Source: Leptospiraceae bacterium (GTDB taxonomy: Bacteria; Spirochaetota; Leptospiria; Leptospirales; Leptospiraceae). From it: DNA of 64,000 bases. The DNA is taken from positions 1,443,001 to 1,507,000 of the forward strand of contig JADJSX010000023.1 in NCBI GenBank assembly GCA_016711485.1, given 5' to 3'. Each line of letters starts with the position of its first letter. The stretch's first letter is position 1. Shown here one piece after another: positions 17,962-27,297 of this stretch. The translations under genes were made by a program, and so were the position numbers. The notes beneath the pieces are model-generated. The model had not been told where the DNA came from. It ran no database searches and saw nothing but the letters and a program-made list of their open reading frames with translations.

Positions 17962-19233
17962 TTACTTCTCCTTAACTTCTACCTTAATCGTTTTTTGGTC
18001 TTTTAAAATTAATTCTAGTTCTTCCCCAATTTTTACTTGTGAAGGGGATTGGATTACTTCTTGTTTTTTATTTCTAGCAACTGCGTAACCTCTGTTTAAA
18101 GTTTGTAAAGGAGAAAAATTCTCTACTCTTCCAAGGGTTAATTTATATTTACTCTCTTTTGCGGTTAATAAAGATTTTGCGTAAATTTTAATATTCTCAA
18201 ATCTCTGCAGTTGATTGAGTTTTAATGAAATATTATTTTTTCCTAATAGAAAAATACGATTCAAAGTTTCATCGACTCTCTGAATTCGATCTGTCAATAA
18301 CATCCTAGGCTCCATAAATATATGTTTATTGGAAATTAGATGTAATCTATCGCGAGCAATGTCTAATTTATATTTTAAAGTTTGGTTAAATCTATTCTGT
18401 AAATCTTCTAAATAATTTTCCAAATCTTCTAACTCAGGAACAGCAAGTTCAGCTCCTGCAGTCGGAGTCGGTACAAATGCGTCAGCCGCATGATCACAGA
18501 GCAATGAGTCAATCTGGTGACCGACGGCTGAAATTATAGGAACTCGAGAATTATAGTAAGCCATAACCACGGCTTCATCGTTAAATGGCATCAAATCTTC
18601 GAAACTCCCACCACCTCGACCAGCAATAATTACATCAACTTCCCATTTTGGATTGTTTAACTCTTGTATGGCGCTGACAATCGATGTTGGAGCTGATTCT
18701 CCTTGAACTTGGCAAGGGGCAATTAGAATATTGAGATTTGGATAACGTTCTTTCGCGATTCGAATTATATCTTCAACCGCAGCCCCTGTCGGAGAAGTTG
18801 CTATTCCAAGTGTCTTAGGAAAACGAGGAATTGGTCGTTTTCTTTCGGAATTAAATATTCCCTTTGCATTTAACTCTGCTTTTAGTTTTTCGAGTTGATA
18901 TAAAATATCACCTTTTCCTAATTCCTCAACACGTGCAACGTTTACACTATAGTAACCGCCGGGTTCATATAAATTGATACTTCCAAAAACTTGGACTTCC
19001 ATTCCGTCTTGGAGTTTTTTTCCCTTGTAGTTTTTATTTTGGAAAGAAAAAAATGTACAGCGGATAACGCTCGTTGGATCTTTCAGAGAAAAATAAATAT
19101 GTCCCGCTCCAGATGGGCTGTAATTTGAAATTTCTCCTTTTATCCAAATGTCTTTTAATTCTCTACGTTCGAGTAATATGGATTTAATGGAACGGTTTAC
19201 TTCACTGACTGAAAGAGGACGAATTTCTGACAT
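17962..19233 (-). CDS. xseA: Exodeoxyribonuclease VII large subunit
   Basis: This is the catalytic subunit of exonuclease VII. An N-terminal OB-fold (LKDIWIKGEISNYSPSGAGHIYFSLKD) is followed by the XseA catalytic region (GIATSPTGAAVEDI, IIAGRGGGSFEDLMPFNDE, ISAVGHQIDSLLCDHAADAFVPTPTAGAE), then a long helical coiled-coil and a C-terminal NRGYAV motif. At 423 residues it is close to family length. It sits 4 bp downstream of the AI-2E family gene and immediately upstream of xseB. Confidence 0.96.
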   Translation of the reverse strand: MSEIRPLSVSEVNRSIKSILLERRELKDIWIKGEISNYSPSGAGHIYFSLKDPTSVIRCTFFSFQNKNYKGKKLQDGMEVQVFGSINLYEPGGYYSVNVARVEELGKGDILYQLEKLKAELNAKGIFNSERKRPIPRFPKTLGIATSPTGAAVEDIIRIAKERYPNLNILIAPCQVQGESAPTSIVSAIQELNNPKWEVDVIIAGRGGGSFEDLMPFNDEAVVMAYYNSRVPIISAVGHQIDSLLCDHAADAFVPTPTAGAELAVPELEDLENYLEDLQNRFNQTLKYKLDIARDRLHLISNKHIFMEPRMLLTDRIQRVDETLNRIFLLGKNNISLKLNQLQRFENIKIYAKSLLTAKESKYKLTLGRVENFSPLQTLNRGYAVARNKKQEVIQSPSQVKIGEELELILKDQKTIKVEVKEK

Positions 19234-19237
19234 ATAA

Positions 19238-20353
19238 TTATTGAAGCGACTTAAACTCTTTCTTTCTATAAGCCATCCAAAAATCCCATAGAATTACAAG
19301 AATTGTAACTGCAATTGGGCCAATGATAAGACCAACTATTCCGAATTGCTGAATTCCACCTAACAATGCTAGGAAAAGTAGGAACGGGTGAAGATTTAGT
19401 TTTTTATCTAATATATTTGGTTTCACTAAATTTTCTAAAACCATGTAAGAAGTAAAAGATAAACTCATATAGATAATGGCAATTATCCAACTTTCTTCAA
19501 AAAAACCAATGTAAAGTCCAGCCGGAAGCCAAACTACTGCCGTACCAATCACTGGAATCAATGAGAAAAAAGAAGCTATACTTCCATATAAAATTGGATT
19601 TGGAATTCCTGCAAAAAAAAGAAGAACTCCTGCTACAAATCCCTGTAAGAGGGAAATCAGTATATTCCCCTTTAATACAGCTTTGACTGCTTCTGAAATT
19701 CTTTGCCCGATTTGTTTTTCTACTTCTTCCGAAAAAGGAAGATTGTTCATCAAAAAAAGTTCTAACTTATAACCGTCCTTATAAAAGAAAAATAGCAACA
19801 TAAATGAAAAACAAATATTCACAAAAATTGCGAGAGGAATTTTTATCCCACCTAAAATTAAGGAAGTAGTATTACTTAGAATTCCATATAGACTATCGAT
19901 GTTTAAAATATCTCCGTAAGAACTAACAATTTCTCTGTACATATTTGGAAATTGGACCCAGAAAAATTCTGTATCTGTAAAATAGTCTGTAATGAGGTTA
20001 ATGCTCATTAGTGTCGGGACAATTCTATCTTCACTTAAATTTACTTTAATAACAAATAATAGAGAAATTAGTTCAGCAAGAAGAGTTCTAATAATAAAAA
20101 AACATGGAATGACTATAGTGATAAGTACTATAAAAATCATAAGGCTAGGTGCTATCCCGCGAATTTTTTCAGGGATTCTGCTTCTTAATTTTAAGTAATA
20201 ATCTCTAGAGCCTAAATAGAGGATAAGAGAAATAAACCCCGCCCAGAAGTAAGATTGATAGACTAAAAAAGCAAACGTTCCTGCAATGGAGGATAATCCA
20301 AGTAATGCAATAGGCAAAACATATTTGCTATTTTTTAACTCTCCATTGTTCAT
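19238..20353 (-). CDS. AI-2E (PerM/YdiK) family permease-like membrane protein
   Basis: This 371-residue polytopic membrane protein has the family pattern: two N-terminal helices, a helix near 65-90, a long extracytoplasmic section, and a C-terminal block including GQRISEAVKAVLKGNILISLLQGFVAG, PNPILYGSIASFFSLIPVIGTAVVWLPAGLY and KPNILDKKLNLHPFLLFLALLGGI-x-x-FG-x-x-G-x-x-x-GP. Members transport AI-2, ions or unknown solutes, so function is unassigned. It lies between a small secreted protein (4 bp) and xseA (4 bp) in one minus-strand run. Confidence 0.88.
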   Translation of the reverse strand: MNNGELKNSKYVLPIALLGLSSIAGTFAFLVYQSYFWAGFISLILYLGSRDYYLKLRSRIPEKIRGIAPSLMIFIVLITIVIPCFFIIRTLLAELISLLFVIKVNLSEDRIVPTLMSINLITDYFTDTEFFWVQFPNMYREIVSSYGDILNIDSLYGILSNTTSLILGGIKIPLAIFVNICFSFMLLFFFYKDGYKLELFLMNNLPFSEEVEKQIGQRISEAVKAVLKGNILISLLQGFVAGVLLFFAGIPNPILYGSIASFFSLIPVIGTAVVWLPAGLYIGFFEESWIIAIIYMSLSFTSYMVLENLVKPNILDKKLNLHPFLLFLALLGGIQQFGIVGLIIGPIAVTILVILWDFWMAYRKKEFKSLQ

Positions 20354-20356
20354 AAA

Positions 20357-20788
20357 TTAAAATCCAGGTCTACGGTAGAAAATTTTAACAACTCTATAAT
20401 CCTTTTCATCCCGAATTAGAATTGTCATTACTTTTTTACTTGGACTTTCTCCTAAAATAACTTGTTTGTTCCCTTTATTGTCTTTTTGGAGGATACGCCA
20501 GTCTCTTGTTTGCAAAGCTAACTCATAGAATTTTATTAATTCATCTACAGTTTCAGGTGATTCCAGAAAAAGGGCTGCTTCCGGTAAAATTTCTGAACTA
20601 TGACCAAGGGAAACATATTGAACTAAGTTAGATTTTTGAGAGATAAAGTCAGATGGAATTGGTCCCCGGGGAACTGAAATTGGTTTTTTAATTACACGTA
20701 AATTTTCGAATAAATAGGACTCTTCGAAAACGTCTTGGGGAAATAGGGATAGGGTAAATAGAAAAAATACAGAAAATATTTTGTTCAT
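20357..20788 (-). CDS. Small secreted protein of unknown function
   Basis: The 143-residue protein has a clear signal peptide (MNKIFSVFFLFTLSLFPQ). The mature part has a weak alpha/beta look, with RDWRILQKDNKGNKQVILGESPSKKVMTILIRDEKDYRVVKIFYRRPGF at the C-terminus. This pattern of a strand-turn-strand ending in an R-x-P motif occurs in small envelope proteins, but I cannot name the family. It is 4 bp upstream of the AI-2E gene, so it is in that operon. Confidence 0.6.
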   Translation of the reverse strand: MNKIFSVFFLFTLSLFPQDVFEESYLFENLRVIKKPISVPRGPIPSDFISQKSNLVQYVSLGHSSEILPEAALFLESPETVDELIKFYELALQTRDWRILQKDNKGNKQVILGESPSKKVMTILIRDEKDYRVVKIFYRRPGF

Positions 20789-20849
20789 GGGATCCTTAGA
20801 AGTAATGAAATTAGTATTTTTGAAAAGACTTTAATGAGCAAGAAATTTT

Positions 20850-21413
20850 TTAATAGTCTGGGAAAAGCAATCGTGTGGTTTTCGAAATAATATTCTGATC
20901 GTTTTCGTTTTTAAATTTTGCCTTGGCTTGCAAAAGAATTCGTTTCGCGTCCTTTTCGTTTCCCGAATAGTAGAGGGAAAGAGCATAACGAGTATAATCA
21001 AATACGACAGTCCGAGGGTGATTTTCTACAATGAATTTTGAATCTGGTAAAGCATTTTTGAATTCTCGTAAGTTGTAATACGCTTCTGCTCGCAAACGGC
21101 GAATTTTTAAATACAAAGTTTGTTCTTCGCCTAATTCTGCTATACCTTTCACTTTGATTGTATCTGAAGTGATTCCGTAAGATTCCATTTTATTTGCTTC
21201 AACTACTGCAACTACATCTTCTTTTGTTTCTAAGGCAGTATTAACTTTTAAATGGATTATTTTTAATTTCTCCAAGTAAATATTTTTATATTTTTGAGAG
21301 GAATGATCGTATATTACGTTATCTTCCCGTAAATCTCTTAGTATTTCTTCTTGCGATTGTGAAAAAGTTTTTGAAAATAAAATAAATAAAAGAGAGATAA
21401 TGAATAAATACAT
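20850..21413 (-). CDS. Secreted tetratricopeptide-like protein
   Basis: A signal peptide (about 1-18) is followed by helical sequence with TPR-like pairs: LYLKIRRLRAEAYYNLREFKNALPDSKFIVENHPRTVVFDYTRYALSLYYSGNEKDAKRILLQAKAKF. It is 187 residues long and probably periplasmic. It shares this architecture with the C-terminal half of the next gene upstream (21505-22947), and the two may form a scaffold. The 91-bp gap between them leaves it open whether they are co-transcribed. Confidence 0.6.
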   Translation of the reverse strand: MYLFIISLLFILFSKTFSQSQEEILRDLREDNVIYDHSSQKYKNIYLEKLKIIHLKVNTALETKEDVVAVVEANKMESYGITSDTIKVKGIAELGEEQTLYLKIRRLRAEAYYNLREFKNALPDSKFIVENHPRTVVFDYTRYALSLYYSGNEKDAKRILLQAKAKFKNENDQNIISKTTRLLFPDY

Positions 21414-21504
21414 AAAAGGCTAAATTAGAATGTCTTTGCAAGGCGAACAATTTTGTAAATAAAACTGTGACTAATTCTCATTGTTTGAACTTGACAAAGT
21501 AACA

Positions 21505-22947
21505 TTAGTTGTCGAGTGCCTCTAATCTCTTTTTCACAAAAGGTAAGTAAATGCTGTTCTTAAAATTTTCTTTGTTTGTATTATTTAGGAACATTTGATA
21601 ATATTTTTTTGCTCTATTTATATTTCGAATTGTTGTACTTTCTTCGTAGATTCTTCCACTTAAATAGATTGCATCGTCAGCGAATTCGGTATTGCTATGA
21701 TGCAATATAATATCTGATAAATGATCTAATGCTGGAGTATGATCTCCTATTTTATATAATAAGTGTGATAAAGCCCAAAGTGATTTTGGAAGGATTTTAT
21801 CAGTTTTTGGTGCTTCCGTAATAATTGTTAAATGAAAGGGAATTGCTTCTTCAAGTAATTTTTTATCCCCTTTTGCAGAATTCTCTAATCCAACGGCTAA
21901 TTCATATAAACCTTTAAATTTGAATTCAGGCACAGAAATGCCTTCAATAATATTTTTGGCTTCATTTTTTTTGCGGTCTATTGCTAATAATCGAATTTGA
22001 TCCATTTTAGCTAAATTTGTTTTTTCTCCATCACCAGAAGATGCAGTATTTAATTCCGGTGTGGCAGATGGTTTATCATCTCTATTTAAGTAGTATTTGG
22101 AACGTTCAAATGGAGCTTGGGACTCATCTTCCTTTTTTTTGTCTTTTCCTTTTTTGGCTGTCGGTTTTTCTGAATTAGGTAAATTAGTAAGTTTGGTATT
22201 TGCCGCTACTTCATTTGTTTTTGTGTCTGTTGATTTTGCTTCTATTTTTTTGGGAGTAGATTTTTTTGTATCTATTTCTTTTGATTTAGTTTCAGCTTTT
22301 TTTTCTTTGTCGTATTCTCCCAAAAACAATTTAGATTTTTTAAATACATCTTTTTCGGAAGTAGCGATGTTCTCTTTTTTATTGTCAGTGAGTGCTTTTC
22401 CTACATCTTTTGTAGGTTTGGGTTCTTCTTGAATAACCTTTGAATCTCTTTTTATTTCCTCAGAAATTATATTTTGATTTCCTGTAGTCACTACAGATTC
22501 TTTGAGTTTCTCAAGGATAGTAGATTCTGATTTGTTTGTTTCCGTTTTTGTTGGATTTGTTATTTCTGTTTCTGGATATACGAATAATTTTTCTAGCGGT
22601 AAATCTTTATTTATCAATGTATTTGATTTTTCCGTTTCTGTTGGTTGAATGGATTTAATTTGTATTAGATCAATTTCTGAATCTTTCTGATCTGTTTTAT
22701 CATCTGGAAAAGGAATTTTAATAAAATTCTTTTCTATTGTTTTTTCTGGCTCTATTATTGTTTCCGATTTTTTTTTCTGAGGAAGAACGGACTCATCTAG
22801 AGTGACTGTGTCAGGAAATGGAATTTGGATTTCTTTTTTTAGATCCTGAGATTCTAAGAATGTGATAGACGTTAGTGTGAAAATCAGTAAAATTTTTTTG
22901 AATTTTACGGAAGGGAGTAGATTCGCTTTCATTGTAAAGAACTTCAT
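21505..22947 (-). CDS. Exported low-complexity Lys/Thr/Glu-rich protein with C-terminal TPR-like repeats
   Basis: After a hydrophobic N-terminus (about 14-34) there are roughly 260 residues of low-complexity sequence dominated by K, E, T, S, D and P, with repeated (K/E)T(K/E)(S/K) patterns. A helical C-terminal region (about 305-480) follows, with TPR-like units such as LPKSLWALSHLLYKIGDHTPALDHLSDIILHHSNTEFADDAIYLSGRIYEES. This resembles cell-wall-spanning TPR or YbgF-like proteins. The disordered part may cross the periplasm. It starts directly at the stop of the preceding gene and is coupled to it. Confidence 0.6.
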   Translation of the reverse strand: MKFFTMKANLLPSVKFKKILLIFTLTSITFLESQDLKKEIQIPFPDTVTLDESVLPQKKKSETIIEPEKTIEKNFIKIPFPDDKTDQKDSEIDLIQIKSIQPTETEKSNTLINKDLPLEKLFVYPETEITNPTKTETNKSESTILEKLKESVVTTGNQNIISEEIKRDSKVIQEEPKPTKDVGKALTDNKKENIATSEKDVFKKSKLFLGEYDKEKKAETKSKEIDTKKSTPKKIEAKSTDTKTNEVAANTKLTNLPNSEKPTAKKGKDKKKEDESQAPFERSKYYLNRDDKPSATPELNTASSGDGEKTNLAKMDQIRLLAIDRKKNEAKNIIEGISVPEFKFKGLYELAVGLENSAKGDKKLLEEAIPFHLTIITEAPKTDKILPKSLWALSHLLYKIGDHTPALDHLSDIILHHSNTEFADDAIYLSGRIYEESTTIRNINRAKKYYQMFLNNTNKENFKNSIYLPFVKKRLEALDN

Positions 22948-23724
22948 TTATTCGTTGCCATCTAGAGGAATTAGTTTTCCCTTTTTTTCTTTTTTGCCTG
23001 AAAGGTTTAATTCTGATTTATCCTTCTTGGAAGGCTTTCCTTCATCAGAAATTAGTGGGTTAGTCTCAGTTAGACCTTTTGGATTTTTTTTCTTTAGAAC
23101 AGTTTTTTCAAACTCTGAATCTGAAGTAACACGGTCAATGGCTGTATTTAGATCTTGCGTGTCAGATGTAGAAAGTGGATTATCAAAACTATCCTTTAGA
23201 TAAAGTTTTCTTTTTGGTTTTGTATCGGAAGGTTGATTTCCATTTGGAATAACTTGTTCATTCGAAGAAGGTATTTCATTTAATTCAGCTAATGGGGAAG
23301 TATCACCATTGTTTTTATTTGAACGAATTGGATTTTGTTTTTCTAAAAGCGAGTCGTCAGGCGATAGAAGAGATTTACTTTCACTATTTCTTCCATAAGA
23401 TTCATATTGTTTCGGAGTTCTATATATTTCTTCCTCTATGAAACTATCTGAGCTAGGCATACGGATATTTTTACGTTTTCGATTGTAGTCGCGTTCAATG
23501 TCCTCTAAGAATAAAGATTTTGTATCTTTTGCAAGTTGTTGACCTTCTTGTTCAGCACTTCCGTAACCTTTTTGATATCCATAATACATTGCGTATATAA
23601 TCGATAACACCAAAATTCCTATCATAACTTTTGTTAATAGGGAAGAAATACTTTCTGGAATTTTAGCGACTAAATCATCTAAAAATCCCAGAATATCATT
23701 TGGTTTAATTTTCTTGAAATCCAT
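22948..23724 (-). CDS. Single-pass membrane protein with a long disordered tail, unknown function
   Basis: Residues about 1-25 are amphipathic, about 28-48 (LTKVMIGILVLSIIYAMYYGYQ) form one membrane helix, and the remaining 200 residues are hydrophilic, Ser/Asn/Lys/Asp-rich and probably disordered. It starts 60 bp after clpX ends and is directly followed by the TPR protein gene. The pair looks like an envelope module attached to the clp operon. I do not recognise a family. Confidence 0.55.
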   Translation of the reverse strand: MDFKKIKPNDILGFLDDLVAKIPESISSLLTKVMIGILVLSIIYAMYYGYQKGYGSAEQEGQQLAKDTKSLFLEDIERDYNRKRKNIRMPSSDSFIEEEIYRTPKQYESYGRNSESKSLLSPDDSLLEKQNPIRSNKNNGDTSPLAELNEIPSSNEQVIPNGNQPSDTKPKRKLYLKDSFDNPLSTSDTQDLNTAIDRVTSDSEFEKTVLKKKNPKGLTETNPLISDEGKPSKKDKSELNLSGKKEKKGKLIPLDGNE

Positions 23725-23784
23725 TATTTTACCTTTCGGACATAATTAAGGATTTGTTCATCCCTTTTTGGTGATGAAAAAAGG

Positions 23785-25050
23785 CTAAGCTATTTTTTCT
23801 TTTGGTTTTAGAATAAGAAGAGGGGATTCTCCGTTCATAACTGTTTCTTCTGTTATTACAACTTCGATCACATCTTCTCTGGATGGAATCTGAAACATCA
23901 AATCCATCATAATGTCTTCTACAATCGCACGAAGTCCTCTCGCGCCTGACTCTCTTTTAATAGCTTTGATCGCTACTGCATTGATTGCCGCGTCTGTGAA
24001 CTTGAGTGTGACATTTTCCAATTCGAATATCTTTGCAAATTGTTTCATGATCGCATTTTTAGGCTCTGTGAAAATTTGTTTTAATGTGTTTACATCTGCT
24101 TCTTCTAAAGTTGCAAGTATAGGAAGACGACCAACAAATTCCGGAATAAGTCCGTATTTGAGTAAGTCGTCCGGAATTACGTTCTTTAGTACTTCTGTCT
24201 TTGCAAGACTATCTAAGTTAGAACTAGCGTCTGAATTGAATCCAATTGTTTTGACTCCAATTCTGGACTTAATGATTCTATCCAAGTCTACAAATGCACC
24301 GCCGCAAATAAATAATATATTTCTCGTATCGATTGATAGATAGTCTTGGTGTGGATGTTTGCGCCCACCTTGAGGTGGAACATTTGCAACTGTTCCTTCA
24401 ATGATTTTAAGTAATGCTTGTTGTACACCTTCACCACTTACATCTCTTGTGATAGATGCACTATCGTTTTTGCGGGAAATTTTATCAATTTCGTCAATGT
24501 AGATTATTCCAAGTTCTGCTTTTTTTATATCATTGTCCGCGTTTTGAATGAGTTTAAGAATTATATTTTCGACATCTTCTCCCACATAACCTGCTTCTGT
24601 TAAAGCAGTTGCGTCTACAATAGCAAATGGAACTTTTAATATACGAGCCAAAGTTTGAGCTAAAAGAGTTTTGCCGCTACCGGTAGGACCGACGAGTAGG
24701 ATATTTGATTTTTCTAATTCAACATCGTTTTTCCCACCGTTGAAATGAATTCGTTTGTAGTGGTTGTAAACAGCAACGGATAATGCACGTTTGGCGTGGT
24801 GTTGTCCGATTACATATTGGTCTAGAATTTTTTTGATTTCTTGAGGTTTCGGAACATCTGTAATATGAGTAGGTCTCTCTAAATGGGCCGGCTCATCTGC
24901 AATAATTTCTGTACAGAGAGAGATACACTCATCACAAATATATACTCCAGGACCTGCAACGAGTCTTTTGACTGCATCCTGCTCTTTGCCACAAAAGGAA
25001 CAATGTAGTTTTTCTTTTCCCATATTCGTCGGTTTCTTAGTAGAAGCCAA
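23785..25050 (-). CDS. clpX: ATP-dependent Clp protease ATP-binding subunit ClpX
   Basis: This AAA+ unfoldase feeds substrates to ClpP. Visible in order are the N-terminal zinc finger (CSFCGKEQ and YICDECISLC), Walker A GPTGSGKT, Walker B IIYIDEIDKI, the sensor and ClpP-docking region (GFNSDASS near the expected IGF loop; here the loop reads RIGVKTIGF), and the C-terminal RGLRAIVEDIMMDLMF. Its 421 residues are typical. It is 4 bp downstream of clpP in the order tig-clpP-clpX. Confidence 0.97.
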   Translation of the reverse strand: MASTKKPTNMGKEKLHCSFCGKEQDAVKRLVAGPGVYICDECISLCTEIIADEPAHLERPTHITDVPKPQEIKKILDQYVIGQHHAKRALSVAVYNHYKRIHFNGGKNDVELEKSNILLVGPTGSGKTLLAQTLARILKVPFAIVDATALTEAGYVGEDVENIILKLIQNADNDIKKAELGIIYIDEIDKISRKNDSASITRDVSGEGVQQALLKIIEGTVANVPPQGGRKHPHQDYLSIDTRNILFICGGAFVDLDRIIKSRIGVKTIGFNSDASSNLDSLAKTEVLKNVIPDDLLKYGLIPEFVGRLPILATLEEADVNTLKQIFTEPKNAIMKQFAKIFELENVTLKFTDAAINAVAIKAIKRESGARGLRAIVEDIMMDLMFQIPSREDVIEVVITEETVMNGESPLLILKPKEKIA

Positions 25051-25054
25051 AACC

Positions 25055-25654
25055 TCAACCTACCTTAGGTAATTTTCTGTCCGTAATAACGTTATCTAAA
25101 ATTCCATATGATTTTGCTTCTTCAGCAGTCATATAAAAATCTCTTTCAGTGTCGTTTTCAATTGTTTTGATATCTTGACCTGTGTGTTTTTGATAAAGAG
25201 TATTGATAATACTTTTTACTCTTAAAATTTCATTTGCTTGGATTTCGATGTCGCTAGCTTGACCTGTCGCTCCACCGGTTGGTTGATGCATCATGATTCG
25301 AGCATTCGGGAGAGCAGAACGTTTGCCTTTTGCCCCTGCTGCCAAAAGTAAGGAAGCCATTGAAGATGCTTGTCCAATGCATAGAGTTCTAACTTCTGGT
25401 TTGATGTATTGAATTGTGTCATAGACTGCTAAACCGGAGGAGATGTATCCACCCGGAGAATTGATGTAAAGGTATATATCTCTTTCAGGGTTATCAGCTT
25501 CTAAAAATAAAAGTTGGGCAATTAGAACATTTGCAAATTCATCATCAATCCCACTTCCAATAAAAATCACACGATCTTTCAAAAGGCGAGAGAAAACACC
25601 CATTTCTCTTTCCCCTCGGCTGGTTTGTTCTATGACTGTTGGTATAATTGGCAT
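25055..25654 (-). CDS. clpP: ATP-dependent Clp protease proteolytic subunit ClpP
   Basis: This serine peptidase forms the tetradecameric chamber. The catalytic Ser lies in GQASSMASLLLAAG, the His in RIMMHQPTGG, and the Asp in the C-terminal TERDFYM region. The N-terminus MPIIPTVIEQTSRGEREMGVFSRLL-type start is normal for ClpP and the total is 199 residues. It lies 3 bp downstream of tig and 4 bp upstream of clpX. Confidence 0.97.
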   Translation of the reverse strand: MPIIPTVIEQTSRGEREMGVFSRLLKDRVIFIGSGIDDEFANVLIAQLLFLEADNPERDIYLYINSPGGYISSGLAVYDTIQYIKPEVRTLCIGQASSMASLLLAAGAKGKRSALPNARIMMHQPTGGATGQASDIEIQANEILRVKSIINTLYQKHTGQDIKTIENDTERDFYMTAEEAKSYGILDNVITDRKLPKVG

Positions 25655-25657
25655 AAA

Positions 25658-26992
25658 TTAGTTATCCTTTTTTGGGCCACTTAGAATTTCTGAGGCGCGG
25701 CTTATAGAAATTTCACTATTCCCTTGTTTGTTAGAATTGGAAAGTAAAAAATCATAAACTTTTTGCGAAATTAGGTTTTCATAAATGTTTCTAAAAATTC
25801 GTTCTTTTGACTCTTGGCTGTTTTTTTCTTTATCACTTAGTTGTAATCGACTGAAAACAGCTTCCATTTCTGCTGGCTCAACTTTAATACTTTCTATCTC
25901 GGCAAGTTTATGAACAGCTAAATAGAATTTAATTTGGTTCATTGCTCTAGTTGTAAAATTAGCTTTTACAGAATCCAAATCTGACCCAACTAATTCAGCA
26001 TATTTTTCCATAGGCATATGACCTAAGTTATAATCATGTTGGAATTGATGGTAAATGGCATGGCTTTCTTCTTCTAATAATGAATTTGGAATGCTAAAAC
26101 TAGCATTATTCACTACTTCGGAAATCAATTGGTTAGAATAATGTGCATGCATTTTATCTTCTGCAAATTTTTTGATGTTCTCTTTTAGTTTGGTTTTGAG
26201 TTCTTCCATAGTTGGTGTTTCATCCCATTCTTGGGCAAGTGCATCATCTAACTCAGGATAAATTACTTTCGATATAGAATTAGCGGTTATGTTAAATGTG
26301 AATGTTTTTCCAGCTAATTCTTCTGACATATCTTTATCGTACGTGAAATTAAAGGTTTTTTTCTCACCTTGTTTCAAACCTAGTAACTCTTGGTCTAATT
26401 TTTTTTGTTTTGGATTTAATCCTATATAATATTGATTATTTTTAGAGTCTTGGACTTTTTCGCCTTCTTCATTGACCGTTTCGATGTCAATATCAAGCAA
26501 ATCTCCTTCTACCGAAGTTTCTTCCGGCTCACGAGCTTGGGTTTTAGAAAGTTTTAGCTGGATGTCTTTTAGTTGTGGAGAAAGGTCTTCCTCAGTTACA
26601 GTAATATTGTAAACATCTACTGGAATTTCTTTGTACTTTTCTAACTTGATTTCAGGAGCTGTCTCATAGGTTGCTTTTGCAATTAATGTATTATGGCGTT
26701 CAAATTTTTCGATTTCGATCTTTGGTGGTTTATACGCTTTAAAGGAAAGGCTTGGATATAGACCATTGATTGAGTCCGTAAGTAAGATAGTAACTGCATC
26801 ATCTGAAACAGAATCACCAAGCATCTTGATAACCATCTCCATTGGAGCTTTCCCTTGTCTAAATCCGTTCACTTTTACTTTTTGTGCGGCTCTTATGTAT
26901 GCTTTTTTGAATGCGTCTTCGATGTCTTCAGGGCTATAGGTTAAATCTAATTTTGCGGTTGCGTCTTCGTTAATTGTTACTTTGTATTCCAT
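25658..26992 (-). CDS. tig: Trigger factor
   Basis: This ribosome-associated chaperone has the N-terminal ribosome-binding signature GFRQGKAPMEMV near residue 45. A divergent FKBP-like domain in the middle (EGDLLDIDIETVNEEGEKVQDSK, YYIGLNPKQ) is followed by a C-terminal helical arm region (EELKTKLKENIKKFAEDKM, IPNSLLEEE). Its 444 residues are standard. It is the first protein gene of tig-clpP-clpX and follows tRNA-Gly on the same strand, with 50 bp between. Confidence 0.95.
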   Translation of the reverse strand: MEYKVTINEDATAKLDLTYSPEDIEDAFKKAYIRAAQKVKVNGFRQGKAPMEMVIKMLGDSVSDDAVTILLTDSINGLYPSLSFKAYKPPKIEIEKFERHNTLIAKATYETAPEIKLEKYKEIPVDVYNITVTEEDLSPQLKDIQLKLSKTQAREPEETSVEGDLLDIDIETVNEEGEKVQDSKNNQYYIGLNPKQKKLDQELLGLKQGEKKTFNFTYDKDMSEELAGKTFTFNITANSISKVIYPELDDALAQEWDETPTMEELKTKLKENIKKFAEDKMHAHYSNQLISEVVNNASFSIPNSLLEEESHAIYHQFQHDYNLGHMPMEKYAELVGSDLDSVKANFTTRAMNQIKFYLAVHKLAEIESIKVEPAEMEAVFSRLQLSDKEKNSQESKERIFRNIYENLISQKVYDFLLSNSNKQGNSEISISRASEILSGPKKDN

Positions 26993-27042
26993 GAAATTTA
27001 CTCTGTAAGATGTATTTGATTGCTAGGTAGGACAGGCGTTTC

Positions 27043-27116
<74 letters not shown>

Positions 27117-27267
27117 ACGTTTGCAATGGATTCCACATTTTCAAGGGTTAAAAATTTTACAATAGAATTTTGGAAAAAAATCTAAGCTTTGTGGAAAAGG
27201 AAAAATATCTGATTTATTAAGGGACTGTGAAAAAAACAAAGATTTTTGAGCAATATGCCATGACCCT

Positions 27268-27296
27268 AATGGAATTGACGCTATTGTAATTCCATT
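27268..27296 (+). terminator. Hairpin with trailing T-rich tract near the end of the decayed cluster
   Basis: AATGGAATT pairs perfectly with AATTCCATT over an 11-nt loop and is followed on the plus strand by TTTATTTCTT. It lies immediately past the stop of the minus-strand pseudogene. Read on that strand the T-run is on the wrong side, so it is either a plus-strand terminator without an obvious gene or simply a palindrome. Confidence 0.3.
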
Positions 27297-27297
27297 T

